A stretch of 64,000 nt of DNA, taken from contig NZ_JABMCJ010000074.1 in NCBI RefSeq assembly GCF_013359755.1, forward strand, positions 1 to 64,000, in the 5' to 3' direction. A model generated the notes under the pieces. It worked only from the letters and a program-made list of their open reading frames with translations, made no database searches and was not told where the DNA came from. Within the stretch, counting starts at the first letter, position 1. Every line of letters begins with the position of its first letter. Below are positions 8,738 to 17,213 of the stretch, piece by piece. The DNA comes from Tardiphaga robiniae (GTDB taxonomy: Bacteria; Pseudomonadota; Alphaproteobacteria; Rhizobiales; Xanthobacteraceae). Made by a program: the position numbers and the translations under genes.

Positions 8738-8916
8738 AGCGGATCGGCATTGGGATCGTCTATGTGATCGGCGCGATTTCGATCGGTTATCTCGCGTTCT
8801 ATGCCTATGCGATGTTCACCCGGCAGGCGCTGACGCCGGGAGATCCGATCAAGATTTTTCGCAAGCAGGACGCGCCGAGCTATTCGCAGGGCGCGTCGTT
8901 GTCGTTTTTCGCGTAA
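8734..8916 (+). CDS. Small single-pass membrane protein
   Basis: A 60-aa protein with one membrane segment (residues 3-26, IGIGIVYVIGAISIGYLAFYAY) and a polar C-terminus. Its ATG overlaps the stop of the DUF4345 gene (ATGA at 8734-8737), which strongly supports translation and a shared role. Its TAA at 8914-8916 abuts the flbD stop on the other strand with no gap. Family not recognised. Confidence 0.65.
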   Translation: MKRIGIGIVYVIGAISIGYLAFYAYAMFTRQALTPGDPIKIFRKQDAPSYSQGASLSFFA

Positions 8917-10302
8917 TTACATCGCGCCCATGGCCGCACGATAGTCGCCGGCGCCTGCGCCCGCCGGTGTGATCGGCAACCCGCCATCGGCATATTCGTT
9001 GAGCTTGTTGCGCAGCGTGCGGATCGAGATGCCAAGAATGTTGGCCGCATGGGTGCGGTTGCCGAGGCAGTGCTTCAGCGTTTCAAGGATCAGATCGCGC
9101 TCGACATCGGCTACGGTACGGCCGACCAGTGCGCGGGTCACGGTTTCTGCCGCCATGGTTGCATGCGCCACGGCCGGCGGGGTCTTGGCGAGATCGAGAC
9201 GATCGCCATCCGGGGTCAGGATGGCATCCGCGCCGATCTCGTCGCCGTTGGCCATCAGCACCGAACGGTGGATCGTGTTTTCGAGTTCACGGACGTTGCC
9301 CTGCCAGCGATTGGCGGTGAGCACGCGCCGCGCCTCGGCGGAGATCGGACGCACCGGAACGCCATTGGCGTCGGCATATTTCTTGGCGAAATGTTGCGCC
9401 AGTTCGAGAATGTCGGCCGGGCGATCGCGCAGCGGCGGGATCTTCAGGTTCACGACGTTGAGGCGGAACAGCAGATCTTCGCGGAACGTGCCTTCGCGTA
9501 CGGCGTCGGACAGGTTGCGGTTCGAGGTTGCGATGATGCGAATGTCCACCGGCACCGGCTTGGTGCCGCCGACGCGGTCGATGACGCGCTCCTGAATGGC
9601 GCGCAGCAGCTTCGACTGCAGCCGCACGTCCATTTCCGAGATTTCGTCCAGCAAGAGCGTGCCGCCGGTGGCTTCCTCGAACTTGCCGATGCGGCGTGCG
9701 ATCGCGCCGGTGAAGGCACCCTTCTCGTGGCCGAACAGTTCGGACTCCAGGAGATGCTCGGGGATTGCAGCGCAGTTAATGCTGATGAACGGCTTCTTGG
9801 CGCGGTTGGAGCGGGTGTGGACGTAGCGCGCCAGCACTTCCTTGCCGGTGCCCGATTCGCCCGTGATCATCACCGACGCATCGGAGCCGGCGATCTGCTG
9901 CGCCAGCTTGACCACCTTGCCCATCATCTCGTCGCGATAGATCAGGTCGCGGGAGTCGTTGGCGACGGCGGCCAGAACGGCGGCGATCAGTTCCGGATCT
10001 GGCGGCAGCGGGATGTATTCTTTGGCGCCGGCATGGATCGCCGCCACCGCAGCGCGGGCATCGGTGGTGATGCCGCAGGCGACGATCGGTACATGGATGT
10101 GTTCGGCTTCCAGCCGCATCACGAGGTCGCGGATGTCGAGGGCGACATCCACCAGCAGGAGATCCGCGCCCTTGCCGCCGCGCAACACGCCCATCGCCTG
10201 ATCGTGGCCTTCGGCATGAACCACGGAGGCGCCGTTATCCATGGCGATCTTGGTGGCGGTGGTGAGTTGGCCCTTGAGGGTACCAACGATGAGAAGCCGC
10301 AT
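8917..10302 (-). CDS. flbD: Sigma-54-dependent flagellar regulator FlbD
   Basis: A 461-aa bacterial enhancer-binding protein that activates, and in Caulobacter also represses, flagellar promoters with RpoN. Order: a receiver-like domain (1-115), an AAA+ domain (about 130-365) with Walker A GESGTGKE and the sigma-54 contact loop GAFTGA, then a Fis-type helix-turn-helix (LGNRTHAANILGISIRTLRNK without the last base contacts resolved). It is the last gene of the fliF-G-H-N-flbD run, 53 bases after fliN. Sigma-54-like sequences lie upstream of fliF and fliK in the same cluster. Confidence 0.92.
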   Translation of the reverse strand: MRLLIVGTLKGQLTTATKIAMDNGASVVHAEGHDQAMGVLRGGKGADLLLVDVALDIRDLVMRLEAEHIHVPIVACGITTDARAAVAAIHAGAKEYIPLPPDPELIAAVLAAVANDSRDLIYRDEMMGKVVKLAQQIAGSDASVMITGESGTGKEVLARYVHTRSNRAKKPFISINCAAIPEHLLESELFGHEKGAFTGAIARRIGKFEEATGGTLLLDEISEMDVRLQSKLLRAIQERVIDRVGGTKPVPVDIRIIATSNRNLSDAVREGTFREDLLFRLNVVNLKIPPLRDRPADILELAQHFAKKYADANGVPVRPISAEARRVLTANRWQGNVRELENTIHRSVLMANGDEIGADAILTPDGDRLDLAKTPPAVAHATMAAETVTRALVGRTVADVERDLILETLKHCLGNRTHAANILGISIRTLRNKLNEYADGGLPITPAGAGAGDYRAAMGAM

Positions 10303-10355
10303 GGTGATCTCCTGTTATATCCTGGTCGCGCCCTTGAGGCGCCGTTTGTCTCGAA

Positions 10356-10700
10356 TTAGCTGCGTTCAGCCTTGATGATTTCAGTCATGGTGACGCCGAG
10401 CTTTTCTTCGACGAGGACGACTTCGCCGCGCGCCACCAGGCGGTTGTTCACGTAGATGTCGATCGCTTCGCCAACGCGGCGGTCGAGTTCGAGCACGGTG
10501 CCGGGCCCGAGCTTCAGCAATTCGCCCACACCCATCTTGGAGCGGCCGAGCACGGCCGAGACCTGGACTGGAACGTCGAAGACCGCTTCGAGATCGGCGG
10601 CAATACGCGTGACCTGTTCTTCGTCAGCATAGCCCACGTCCCCCATTGCGCCGGGATCGGTGGCATTGAGATCGGGAAGCGGCACCTGTGGATCGCTCAT
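10356..10700 (-). CDS. fliN: Flagellar motor switch protein FliN
   Basis: C-ring component that, with FliM and FliG, sets rotation direction and serves as the dock for FliH during export. The 114-aa protein has a short acidic N-terminus and then the SpoA/FliN core: VPVQVSAVLGRSKMGVGELL, LGPGTVLELDR, and a closing ARGEVVLVEEKLGVTMTEI. Length is normal for FliN. Its start is 21 bases after the fliH stop, in the fliFGHN-flbD operon. Confidence 0.95.
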   Translation of the reverse strand: MSDPQVPLPDLNATDPGAMGDVGYADEEQVTRIAADLEAVFDVPVQVSAVLGRSKMGVGELLKLGPGTVLELDRRVGEAIDIYVNNRLVARGEVVLVEEKLGVTMTEIIKAERS

Positions 10701-10721
10701 ATTCTAGTCCTCACAGCCCTG

Positions 10722-11342
10722 TCAGGCCTGATTGCGCGACGCCATGTAGCGTCCGACGAGTTCGTTGATCTTGGCGTCGATGGTTGAGCGTTCGAGCACG
10801 ACGCCGCCATCCGCCCATTCGATTTTGCAGTCGCCGTTCTCGATATCCGGCTCGGCGAGGATGACGAGGCGACCGGCGAAGCCGCTTTGTTTGGCCTGTT
10901 TCTCGATGCGTTCGCGTGCTTCGTCGTAGAGCTGGTCGTTGATGCGCACCACGAGATGCGGTGTCGACACCAGATTCTTGAAACAGTCGTGGACCAGGGC
11001 CATGACTTCGGTGAGCGGCTCAACGGCGATCAATTCACTGCAGAGTTTGCGTGCCACCGACACCGCGACATCGACAGCTTCGGTTTCCATCTTTTCTTCG
11101 ATGGCCCCGAAGCGCGACGAGATCGAGGAAATCGCAACGCCGATCTGTTCCAGCGCCAATGCGGCGCGACGGTCGCTTTCGGCCTTCGCCTCGCGCTGGG
11201 CCGCATCGAAGCCTGCGCGATAGGCCTGAGCTTCGGCGTTGGCGACCTTCTCCGCAATCTCGGCCGGCGTGATCGCGGGCGCACGCGTCTTGTCGGGCGC
11301 TGCGAAGTCCATATCGAACAGAAATTTTGCGGGGGCGGCCAT
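10722..11342 (-). CDS. fliH: Flagellar assembly protein FliH
   Basis: A 206-aa regulator of the FliI export ATPase, which it tethers to FliN at the basal body. Recognised by position and by features: N-terminal [17 protein letters not shown], an alanine/glutamate-rich helical region with A-x3-G-like spacing (residues 25-75), and a C-terminal globular part ending in IEWADGGVVLERSTIDAKI, as in alphaproteobacterial FliH/YscL proteins. The start ATG at 11342 overlaps the fliG stop as ATGA, so they are coupled. A longer open frame reaching 12029 runs through fliG and is not real. Confidence 0.85.
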   Translation of the reverse strand: MAAPAKFLFDMDFAAPDKTRAPAITPAEIAEKVANAEAQAYRAGFDAAQREAKAESDRRAALALEQIGVAISSISSRFGAIEEKMETEAVDVAVSVARKLCSELIAVEPLTEVMALVHDCFKNLVSTPHLVVRINDQLYDEARERIEKQAKQSGFAGRLVILAEPDIENGDCKIEWADGGVVLERSTIDAKINELVGRYMASRNQA

Positions 11343-12433
11343 CAATACACCAGCTCGTCGTCGGCGCGGTTCTTGGTCAGCACGATTTCGCCCTTGGCGG
11401 CGAGATCCTTGGCCAAATTCACCAGCAGTGCCTGTGCCTCGTCGACATCGCGCAGACGGACCGGGCCGAGCGCGGCCATATCGTCGGTCAGCATCTTGGC
11501 GGCGCGGGACGACATGTTGCCCATGAAGAAGGCGCGCACTTCCTCGTTGGCGCTCTTCAGTGCGATACCCAGTTTGTCCTTGTCGATGCTGCGCATCAGG
11601 GTCTGTGCGGAGCCGGCATCCAGCTTGATCAGGTCGTCGAAGGTAAACATCAGCGCCTTGATGCGCTCGGCCGCCTCGCGATTGTCTTCTTCCAGCGAGG
11701 TGATGAAGCGCGTCTCGGTCTGGCGGTCGAAATTGTTGAAGATTTCCGCCATGACTTCGTGCGCGTCGCGGCGACGGGTCTGCGAGAGGTTCGACATGAA
11801 TTCGACGCGCAGCGTCTGTTCGACGCGCTCGATGACTTCCTTCTGCACCGCTTCCATCTTGAGCATGCGGTTGATGACGTCGAGCGCAAGATCCTCGGGC
11901 AGGATGCCGAGCACGCGTGCCGCATGCTCCGGCTTCAGCTTCGACAGCACCACAGCGACGGTCTGCGGATATTCGTTCTTCAGGTAGTTCGCGAGAACCT
12001 CTTCCTGCACGTTCGAGAGTTTTTCCCACATGTTGCGGCCGGCGGGGCCGCGGATTTCTTCCATGATACCGCTGACGCGCTCGGACGGCAGATACTGGGT
12101 CAGCAGACGCTCGGTGGCATCGAAAGTGCCCATCAGGGCGCCGGAGGCGGACATCCGCGATACGAATTCGAGCAGCAGATCTTCGACCGTCTCCGGCTCG
12201 ATGGTTCCGAGCGACGACATGTGAAGTGAAAGCTCACGCACTTCGTCGTCGTCGAGCTGCGCCCACACCTTGCCGCCATACTGTTCGCCCAGCGCCAGCA
12301 TCAGGATGGCTGCACGCTTCGGGCCGCTGAGCGGCTTCGCGGGCGCGCGGCCGCCCTGGCGCTGTGCGAGCGAAGCGACGACGCTGGCGATGTCGCTGCT
12401 GTTGTCGCCGGTGGTTTGCGGAACGGATGCCAT
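11342..12433 (-). CDS. fliG: Flagellar motor switch protein FliG
   Basis: The rotor protein that interacts with the stator and couples torque to the MS ring. The 363-aa sequence has all three FliG parts: an N-terminal FliF-binding domain ([20 protein letters not shown]), a middle domain, and the C-terminal torque domain with alternating charged residues ([20 protein letters not shown], then [20 protein letters not shown]). Starts 5 bases after fliF and overlaps fliH by ATGA. Confidence 0.96.
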   Translation of the reverse strand: MASVPQTTGDNSSDIASVVASLAQRQGGRAPAKPLSGPKRAAILMLALGEQYGGKVWAQLDDDEVRELSLHMSSLGTIEPETVEDLLLEFVSRMSASGALMGTFDATERLLTQYLPSERVSGIMEEIRGPAGRNMWEKLSNVQEEVLANYLKNEYPQTVAVVLSKLKPEHAARVLGILPEDLALDVINRMLKMEAVQKEVIERVEQTLRVEFMSNLSQTRRRDAHEVMAEIFNNFDRQTETRFITSLEEDNREAAERIKALMFTFDDLIKLDAGSAQTLMRSIDKDKLGIALKSANEEVRAFFMGNMSSRAAKMLTDDMAALGPVRLRDVDEAQALLVNLAKDLAAKGEIVLTKNRADDELVY

Positions 12434-12438
12434 TCAGA

Positions 12439-14052
12439 TCACGCCGGTTCCTGCAGCCATGCGCGAACAATGGCTGCGGTTTCGTTGGGGTTACGATCGG
12501 CCAGTTCGCCCACGCGATGCACGGATTGCGCGTGGACCTGACCCTGGATGGTGGCGACGTCGATCATGTTGGGGCCGCTGGCGGGAATGACGGTCTGTCC
12601 GTCAGCGCTGAGGGCGACACCGTCGGGAAGAACGAGAGCGTTGGCTGCAGGGAGCGCCGGCACGGGCTCAGAGGCGAGGACGCGGCGGACGAGCGGGCGG
12701 ATGACCATGAACATCACGACCAGACCGAGCAGCATCATGACCGCGAGTTCGATGACGTGCATCACGTCATCCTTGGTGAATTGCATCATGCCGAGCAGAC
12801 CGGTCGGCTCCGGCGTCGGAACGACAGTTGGGCCCTCGGCGAATTTCAGGTTGACGACCTCGACCTGATCGCCGCGCTTCTGGTCGAAGCCAATGGCCGA
12901 ACGGACCAGCGCTGCGATGCGATCGAGTTCTTCCTTGGGGCGTTGGGCGTAGACCTGCTCGCCCTTCTCGTTCTTGCTGTAGCTGCCGTCGACCAGTACC
13001 GCGACCGAGATGCGATTGACACGGCCTGCTTCGGTCACTTCGGTCTTGGTGATGCGGGAGATTTCGTAGTTGTTGGTTTCTTCCGACTTCTTGCTTTGAT
13101 CCTTCGCCGTCCCCGTGTTGCCGGCCGCCTGATTGCCTGGCAGTTCGTTGTTGACGGTGACTTGGCCATCCCGCTCGCCGACGGCGGAGGATTCTTCGCG
13201 GCTCTGGCTGGAGCGCAAGACCCGGCCTTCCGGGTCGAATTTGTCGGAGGTCTGCGTGACCTTGTTGTAGTCGAAGTCGGCTGTGAGCTGGACCCGGGCC
13301 CGGCCTGCGCCCACCACCGAGGAAACGATCGCTTCGACCTGGCTCCGCATCCGCTTTTCGAAGCCGGCGCGGCGTTCGTCGCCGGTGGCGCCTTCCATGG
13401 TCGCGTCAGCGGCGCCGTCGGCGAGCAGCTGTCCGGCTTCGTCGACGATCGAAACCCGGGCCGGCTTCAGGCCGTTGACGGCCGACGCGACGACATGGCG
13501 GATCGCCCTAACCTGCTGCGGGTCGAGGGCGCCGCGGACGCGGACGACGATCGAGGCCGAAGGCTCAGGCGCTTCGCGGGAGAACAGGGGGCGTTCCGGC
13601 AGGACGAGGTGGACGCGGGCAAACTGCACCCGGTCGATCGCCCGGATAGTTCGAGCCAATTCGCCTTCGAGAGCACGCAAGTGGTTGATATTCTGAACAA
13701 AATTTGTTGTGCCGAGAGCGTCGGACTTGTCGAAAATCTCGTAGCCGACGCCGCCACCCTTGGGCAGGCCGCCTTCGGCCAGCTTCATGCGCAGGCGAGT
13801 CACCTTGTCCTTCGGCACCATGATGGCGGCACCGTCGTTCTTCAGCTCATAAGGGATGGCCTGACGTTCCAGGTCCTTGATGATCGCCGAGGAGTCCTCG
13901 ACGCTCAGGTCCGTGAACAGGGTGGTCATCTGCGGCGTGGTGACCCGCATGATGACGAAAGCAAAGAAGCCGATGAGCGCGGCCGTCACCGCAACCATCG
14001 CCATCAGGCGCGCCGCGCCGAGACCTTTAAGGAAACTTAGAAGACTCTGCAC
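12439..14052 (-). CDS. fliF: Flagellar MS-ring protein FliF
   Basis: Forms the membrane ring on which the basal body is built. 537 aa with two membrane segments: one near residues 15-40 (AAFIGFFAF-like stretch after MQSLLSFLKGLGAARL) and one near 410-430 (VIELAVMMLLGLVVMFMV), joined by YscJ/FliF repeats with the conserved VHLVLPERPLFSRE. The C-terminal tail carries the FliG-binding segment (VRAWLQEPA). I chose GTG 14052, preceded by AGGGGC, over TTG 14094, since family proteins begin at MQSLL-like sequence. First gene of fliFGHN-flbD. Confidence 0.94.
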   Translation of the reverse strand: MQSLLSFLKGLGAARLMAMVAVTAALIGFFAFVIMRVTTPQMTTLFTDLSVEDSSAIIKDLERQAIPYELKNDGAAIMVPKDKVTRLRMKLAEGGLPKGGGVGYEIFDKSDALGTTNFVQNINHLRALEGELARTIRAIDRVQFARVHLVLPERPLFSREAPEPSASIVVRVRGALDPQQVRAIRHVVASAVNGLKPARVSIVDEAGQLLADGAADATMEGATGDERRAGFEKRMRSQVEAIVSSVVGAGRARVQLTADFDYNKVTQTSDKFDPEGRVLRSSQSREESSAVGERDGQVTVNNELPGNQAAGNTGTAKDQSKKSEETNNYEISRITKTEVTEAGRVNRISVAVLVDGSYSKNEKGEQVYAQRPKEELDRIAALVRSAIGFDQKRGDQVEVVNLKFAEGPTVVPTPEPTGLLGMMQFTKDDVMHVIELAVMMLLGLVVMFMVIRPLVRRVLASEPVPALPAANALVLPDGVALSADGQTVIPASGPNMIDVATIQGQVHAQSVHRVGELADRNPNETAAIVRAWLQEPA

Positions 14053-14120
14053 GAACCAGCCCCTGAGATTCGGCCTCAAAGACCGACTGGGCAAATTTTG
14101 CCGGGGTATGGTTTCGATAT

Positions 14121-14138
14121 GGTTAACGGCGGTTAACG
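14121..14138. promoter_or_regulatory. Tandem GTTAAC repeat upstream of fliF (CtrA-like)
   Basis: GGTTAACGG occurs twice with a 10-base period (14121 and 14131), giving two palindromic GTTAAC cores. CtrA sites in alphaproteobacteria are built from TTAA half-sites, usually TTAA-N7-TTAA; here the spacing is 6. The repeat covers the place where the transcription start from the sigma-54-like site at 14142-14157 would lie. SciP, a CtrA partner, is the next gene upstream. Confidence 0.4.
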
Positions 14139-14141
14139 GGT

Positions 14142-14157
14142 GGCAAAAATATGGCCA
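14142..14157 (-). promoter_or_regulatory. Candidate sigma-54 promoter of fliFGHN-flbD
   Basis: On the minus strand the sequence reads TGGCCATATTTTTGCC. It keeps the invariant -24 GG and -12 GC at the right spacing (TGGC-N7-TTGC). It lies about 90 bases before the chosen fliF start and after a terminator hairpin, where the promoter of this operon must be. Confidence 0.5.
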
Positions 14158-14163
14158 AATGAC

Positions 14164-14196
14164 GAAAACCGGCTTCCCATGAGGGAGCCGGTTTTC
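14164..14196. terminator. Terminator between sciP and fliF
   Basis: GAAAACCGGCT (14164-14174) pairs with AGCCGGTTTTC (14186-14196), and the inner TCCC/GGGA adds pairs with one bulged base. On the minus strand it ends in TTTTC. It sits 28 bases after the sciP stop and separates sciP from the fliF operon. Confidence 0.7.
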
Positions 14197-14223
14197 ATCG
14201 AATTGGAGATATTAACGATTCGT

Positions 14224-14499
14224 TTACTGACGATACTGCTGGATGCGGGTGGTCCGCAGTCCTGCCAGACCGTGCTGGTCGATCGAGAACTGCCACGAGA
14301 GGAATTCGTCGACTGTCAGCGTATAGCGGCTGCAGGCTTCCTCAAGAGACAGAAGGCCACCGCGTACGGCGGCGACGACTTCGGCTTTGCGGCGGATGAC
14401 CCACCGTTTGGTTCCGGGCGCGGGCAGATCCGCAATTGTTAACGGACTGCCGTCAGGCCCGATGACGTATTTGACCCTCGGGCGATGGGGTTCTGTCAT
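14224..14499 (-). CDS. sciP: CtrA inhibitor SciP (DUF1153)
   Basis: A 91-aa DNA-binding protein of the DUF1153/SciP family. In Caulobacter SciP binds CtrA and blocks its recruitment of RNA polymerase, resetting cell-cycle and flagellar genes. The sequence shows the family core: RVKYVIGPDGSPLTIADLP, RWVIRRKAEVVAAVRGGLLS and a C-terminal EACSRYTLTVDEFLSWQ helix-turn-helix part. ATG 14499 gives the family N-terminus MTEPHRP; the upstream in-frame start at 14520 would add seven residues. It has its own 147-base upstream region and a terminator behind. Confidence 0.9.
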   Translation of the reverse strand: MTEPHRPRVKYVIGPDGSPLTIADLPAPGTKRWVIRRKAEVVAAVRGGLLSLEEACSRYTLTVDEFLSWQFSIDQHGLAGLRTTRIQQYRQ

Positions 14500-14645
14500 G
14501 GCGTACTCACAAACTCTCAACCACTGAACTCACTTCAACAATCTACGCCCAGCGACTTAAAATTTGCCTAAGCCTACAACTCCAATGCGAATAGAACTGG
14601 ATTTGGTTCGAAATAATCGTCCCGAGGAGATGACGCGGCGCAGCG

Positions 14646-15359
14646 TCAGGTTGTCGGTGTGGTTGGCGTCGTCGGAGTCGTCGGCCGCACCACGCGCTTG
14701 ATCTTGTCGACGGTATAGTTGGTGCCGTTGATCGAGAGCAGGGCGGGGCTCGCTGACAGATCGACGGAATCGACAACGCCCTGGACTTCCGTGGAGATAG
14801 CGACGTCGCGACCGTTGTCGTCCTTGCCCGTTGCCGTCAGCGTATAGGCCCCTTCGGGATACTGAACGCCATCATTGCCTTTGCCGTCCCATACGAAAGT
14901 GCCGTTGCCGGACTTCAACGTATACTTGCCGGTGTAGACAACGTTACCAGCGGAATTCGTAATGTTGACGGTGGCTGTCGAGTCCTTGTCGGCGAGAAGA
15001 TTCCATGTCGCCGACGTCTTGAATTGCGCCGTGCTGCCGTCGACAGCGACGTTGTTGCCGACATAGATGAGCGCCTGCGTCGCTTCCGTAGCTTTGCCGA
15101 GATCGACCAGGGCTTTCAACTGATCGTTCGACTTGAGCTGCTGTTCGACGCCCGCGAACTGCACGAGTTGCTGCGTGAACTGATTGGTATCGAGTGGATC
15201 GAGCGGGTTCTGGTTCTGCAGCTGCGTCGTCAGCAGCGTCAGGAACGTCTGGAAATTATCGGCAATGCCGGTGGTCGTCGAGCCGGAGCTGCTGCTCGAG
15301 TTCGATACCGGCGTGGTACCGGATACGACAGGGCTTGGAGTCGTTGCTTCAACTGCCAT
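14646..15359 (-). CDS. flgD: Flagellar hook capping protein FlgD
   Basis: Scaffold that caps the growing hook and is later discarded. The 237-aa protein has the conserved N-terminal export and capping part (FLTLLTTQLQNQNPLDPLDTN without variation in the key PLDP), then FlgD Ig-like/tudor-like domains with GNGTFVWDGKGNDG and PEGAYTLTATGKD. The C-terminus ends in a Pro-Thr-Thr repeat tail (PTTPTTPTTPTT). It starts 10 bases after the fliK stop, matching the hook-length pair fliK-flgD. Confidence 0.95.
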   Translation of the reverse strand: MAVEATTPSPVVSGTTPVSNSSSSSGSTTTGIADNFQTFLTLLTTQLQNQNPLDPLDTNQFTQQLVQFAGVEQQLKSNDQLKALVDLGKATEATQALIYVGNNVAVDGSTAQFKTSATWNLLADKDSTATVNITNSAGNVVYTGKYTLKSGNGTFVWDGKGNDGVQYPEGAYTLTATGKDDNGRDVAISTEVQGVVDSVDLSASPALLSINGTNYTVDKIKRVVRPTTPTTPTTPTT

Positions 15360-15369
15360 GGTTCACTCC

Positions 15370-16893
15370 TCAGATACTGATGTCGACGCCGCTGCTGGAT
15401 CCCAGCATGCGGCCATAACCGCGGCCCGCAGCAATCGCAGGCACGGACTCGTCTTCGTGGATCACAAGGCGCTGGGCGTTGCGGCCCGAATTCTCGCCAC
15501 TATTCTGTTGCTGGCCTTGCGATTGATCGCGCAGGCTGAATTGTAATCCGCTGTCGTTGGTCTTGAGACCCGCCTGTTCGAGCGCGCGCTGCAGTTGCGG
15601 TGCATCCTGGCGCAGCATGGTCAGGGTTTCCGGCTTCTCGACGGTGAGGTGCGAGGTGACATTGCCATGCTTGTCGACTTCGAGGCGGACATCGATACGG
15701 CCAAGCTCAGCAGGGTCGAGCCGGATGTCGAAGCTGCTCTTGCCCGATTTGGCGTTCTGGGCGATCTCGACGGCGACGCCATTCAAAGGCACTGGCGCAT
15801 TGGTCGCGACCGTGGCGGTCAATTGCGGGGTCGCAGCTGCAATCGGCGTCGTTGCGGTCTGCAACGGCTGCTGCTGCAAGCTATTGGTGGTCGGCGCAGT
15901 CACATCCGGTACTGCAGCCTGAGCGGTGTGTTCGGTGCGACGCTCGTGGGCAGCGCCAGCCGCAGGCTTTGCTGCTTCCGGTGCAACAGTGGTCGCGTCA
16001 GTTGCTACGCCATCGACGAGTTTGTCGCCCGGCTTGGCGTCCTTGCCGACTGTTGCCGCTGCGGCCGCGTCGACTGGCTGCGTGGACGTCGTCGTGGCCG
16101 CCTTCGTCTTGTCTTCTGATTTGACCTCAGCCGTTGATGCCGTTGCGGCATCGGCTGCGCTGGTCTTCTTCGCGCCGGCTTTGCCGCCCGCGGGTGTCGC
16201 GGATGCGATAAGTGTCGCGAAATTCGCTTCGGCTTCCGGGGGCGTCGCTGCAGGCGCCGCTTCGGTATCAGCCGTTGCAGCTTCGGTCACTGCCGTCTGG
16301 GCTTTCAAAACGGCTGCAGCGATGGCGAGAGGCTGTGCAACGCCGGTGGTTTCGGGCGCTGCCGGAGCTACCGCAACATCGGTCGTGGCCGCAGGCACGG
16401 GGATCGCGACGGCGACGGCGGCGACCGCGACGGGTTTCTCGGTTGAGGCCGTTGCGTCGGCGTCGGTCGTTGTTGTCTTGTCGGTATCCTTGGACGGGGC
16501 GTCCTTGGTGTCGGTCTTGTCGCCCGTCTTCGCGTCGGCCTTGGAATCGACCTTCGTGTCGCTCGGGTCGCTCTTATTCGCCTTGCGGGAGTCCTGCGCG
16601 GCATCGGCTGCGTGGGTGTCGCGGTCGCGTGCATTGGCGGCCGCGTTGTCGGTGCGATCGTCGGCCTGCCGTGTGCGGTCATTGCTTGAGGAGCGGGTGT
16701 CGTCACGCCGTGCGGGTGCTGGCAGATCAGGCTGGGCTGCCGCGGCGCGGTCGCTATTGGCGCTGGCAACGGTGTTGCTGTCGACCAGCGAGCCGAAGCT
16801 GTCGGCGTCCGACCGCTGATCGTCGCGGGACGAATTCGATCGTGCGTTCTGAAACGAGACGTTTGAGACGATATCGGACGTGACGCTAACCAC
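15370..16893 (-). CDS. fliK: Flagellar hook-length control protein FliK
   Basis: Secreted molecular ruler that stops hook growth and switches export specificity. 507 aa. The first 370 residues are low complexity (Ser/Asp/Arg-rich, then Ala/Thr/Lys-rich), as expected of the disordered ruler. Residues about 385-470 form the conserved C-terminal FliK domain: FDIRLDPAELGRIDVRLEVD, LTVEKPETLTMLRQDAPQL, and ALEQAGLKT. The start is GTG 16893 with AAGG six bases before it. A sigma-54-like promoter lies 36 bases upstream. Confidence 0.93.
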   Translation of the reverse strand: MVSVTSDIVSNVSFQNARSNSSRDDQRSDADSFGSLVDSNTVASANSDRAAAAQPDLPAPARRDDTRSSSNDRTRQADDRTDNAAANARDRDTHAADAAQDSRKANKSDPSDTKVDSKADAKTGDKTDTKDAPSKDTDKTTTTDADATASTEKPVAVAAVAVAIPVPAATTDVAVAPAAPETTGVAQPLAIAAAVLKAQTAVTEAATADTEAAPAATPPEAEANFATLIASATPAGGKAGAKKTSAADAATASTAEVKSEDKTKAATTTSTQPVDAAAAATVGKDAKPGDKLVDGVATDATTVAPEAAKPAAGAAHERRTEHTAQAAVPDVTAPTTNSLQQQPLQTATTPIAAATPQLTATVATNAPVPLNGVAVEIAQNAKSGKSSFDIRLDPAELGRIDVRLEVDKHGNVTSHLTVEKPETLTMLRQDAPQLQRALEQAGLKTNDSGLQFSLRDQSQGQQQNSGENSGRNAQRLVIHEDESVPAIAAGRGYGRMLGSSSGVDISI

Positions 16894-17213
16894 GGGCGGC
16901 CTTTCCAGAAGAGTTCTATCCTCCTTTCAGCAAGGACCGGGCCACCTCTCGTTTTATAAAAATATCTATATAAATCAGTATGTTGTAATTCGGATGGAAC
17001 CTCCGTGGGGACCGTCGCGGCATTATCTTTTCTGCCCGGCGGCAAGAATTGCCGTTTCCGGCGAGGCGCCGTGATTGATTGAGCGCAAGGCGGCCTATAT
17101 TAAAGTGCCATATCCCAACCCATTGTCGGACCGACCTTAAGTTCCGGGATTTGGCTCCGTTTTCCTGATCGCGACGGTTTGCAGCCAGCGCGGTCGCATC
17201 AGTGACCGAAACC
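16894..17213. other. Intergenic region between fliK and mnmA (320 bases)
   Basis: Divergent promoter region without a gene. It holds the sigma-54-like site for fliK (16929-16944) and an AT-rich block at about 16951-16990 that could bind FlbD, IHF or sigma-70. Nothing clear was found for mnmA; the stretch 17050-17200 has no recognised motif. Confidence 0.6.
16929..16944 (-). promoter_or_regulatory. Candidate sigma-54 promoter of fliK-flgD
   Basis: The minus strand reads TGGCCCGGTCCTTGCT, one mismatch from the RpoN consensus TGGCACG-N4-TTGCW, with the -24 GG and -12 GC correctly spaced. Transcription would start near 16918, leaving a leader of about 25 bases before the fliK GTG. The activator FlbD is encoded 6.6 kb away in the same cluster. 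Confidence 0.7.

Noticed and set aside
9049-10359. 436-aa plus-strand frame opposite flbD
   Set aside because: Antisense of a well-conserved regulator; no own ribosome site or domain.
10722-12029. 435-aa minus-strand frame reading through fliG into FliH
   Set aside because: Only the part from 11342 on matches FliH; the rest is fliG in the wrong frame. The ATGA overlap marks the true start.
12364-14040. 558-aa plus-strand open frame opposite fliF
   Set aside because: Lies wholly over fliF and has no recognisable motif; a by-product of high GC at third positions.
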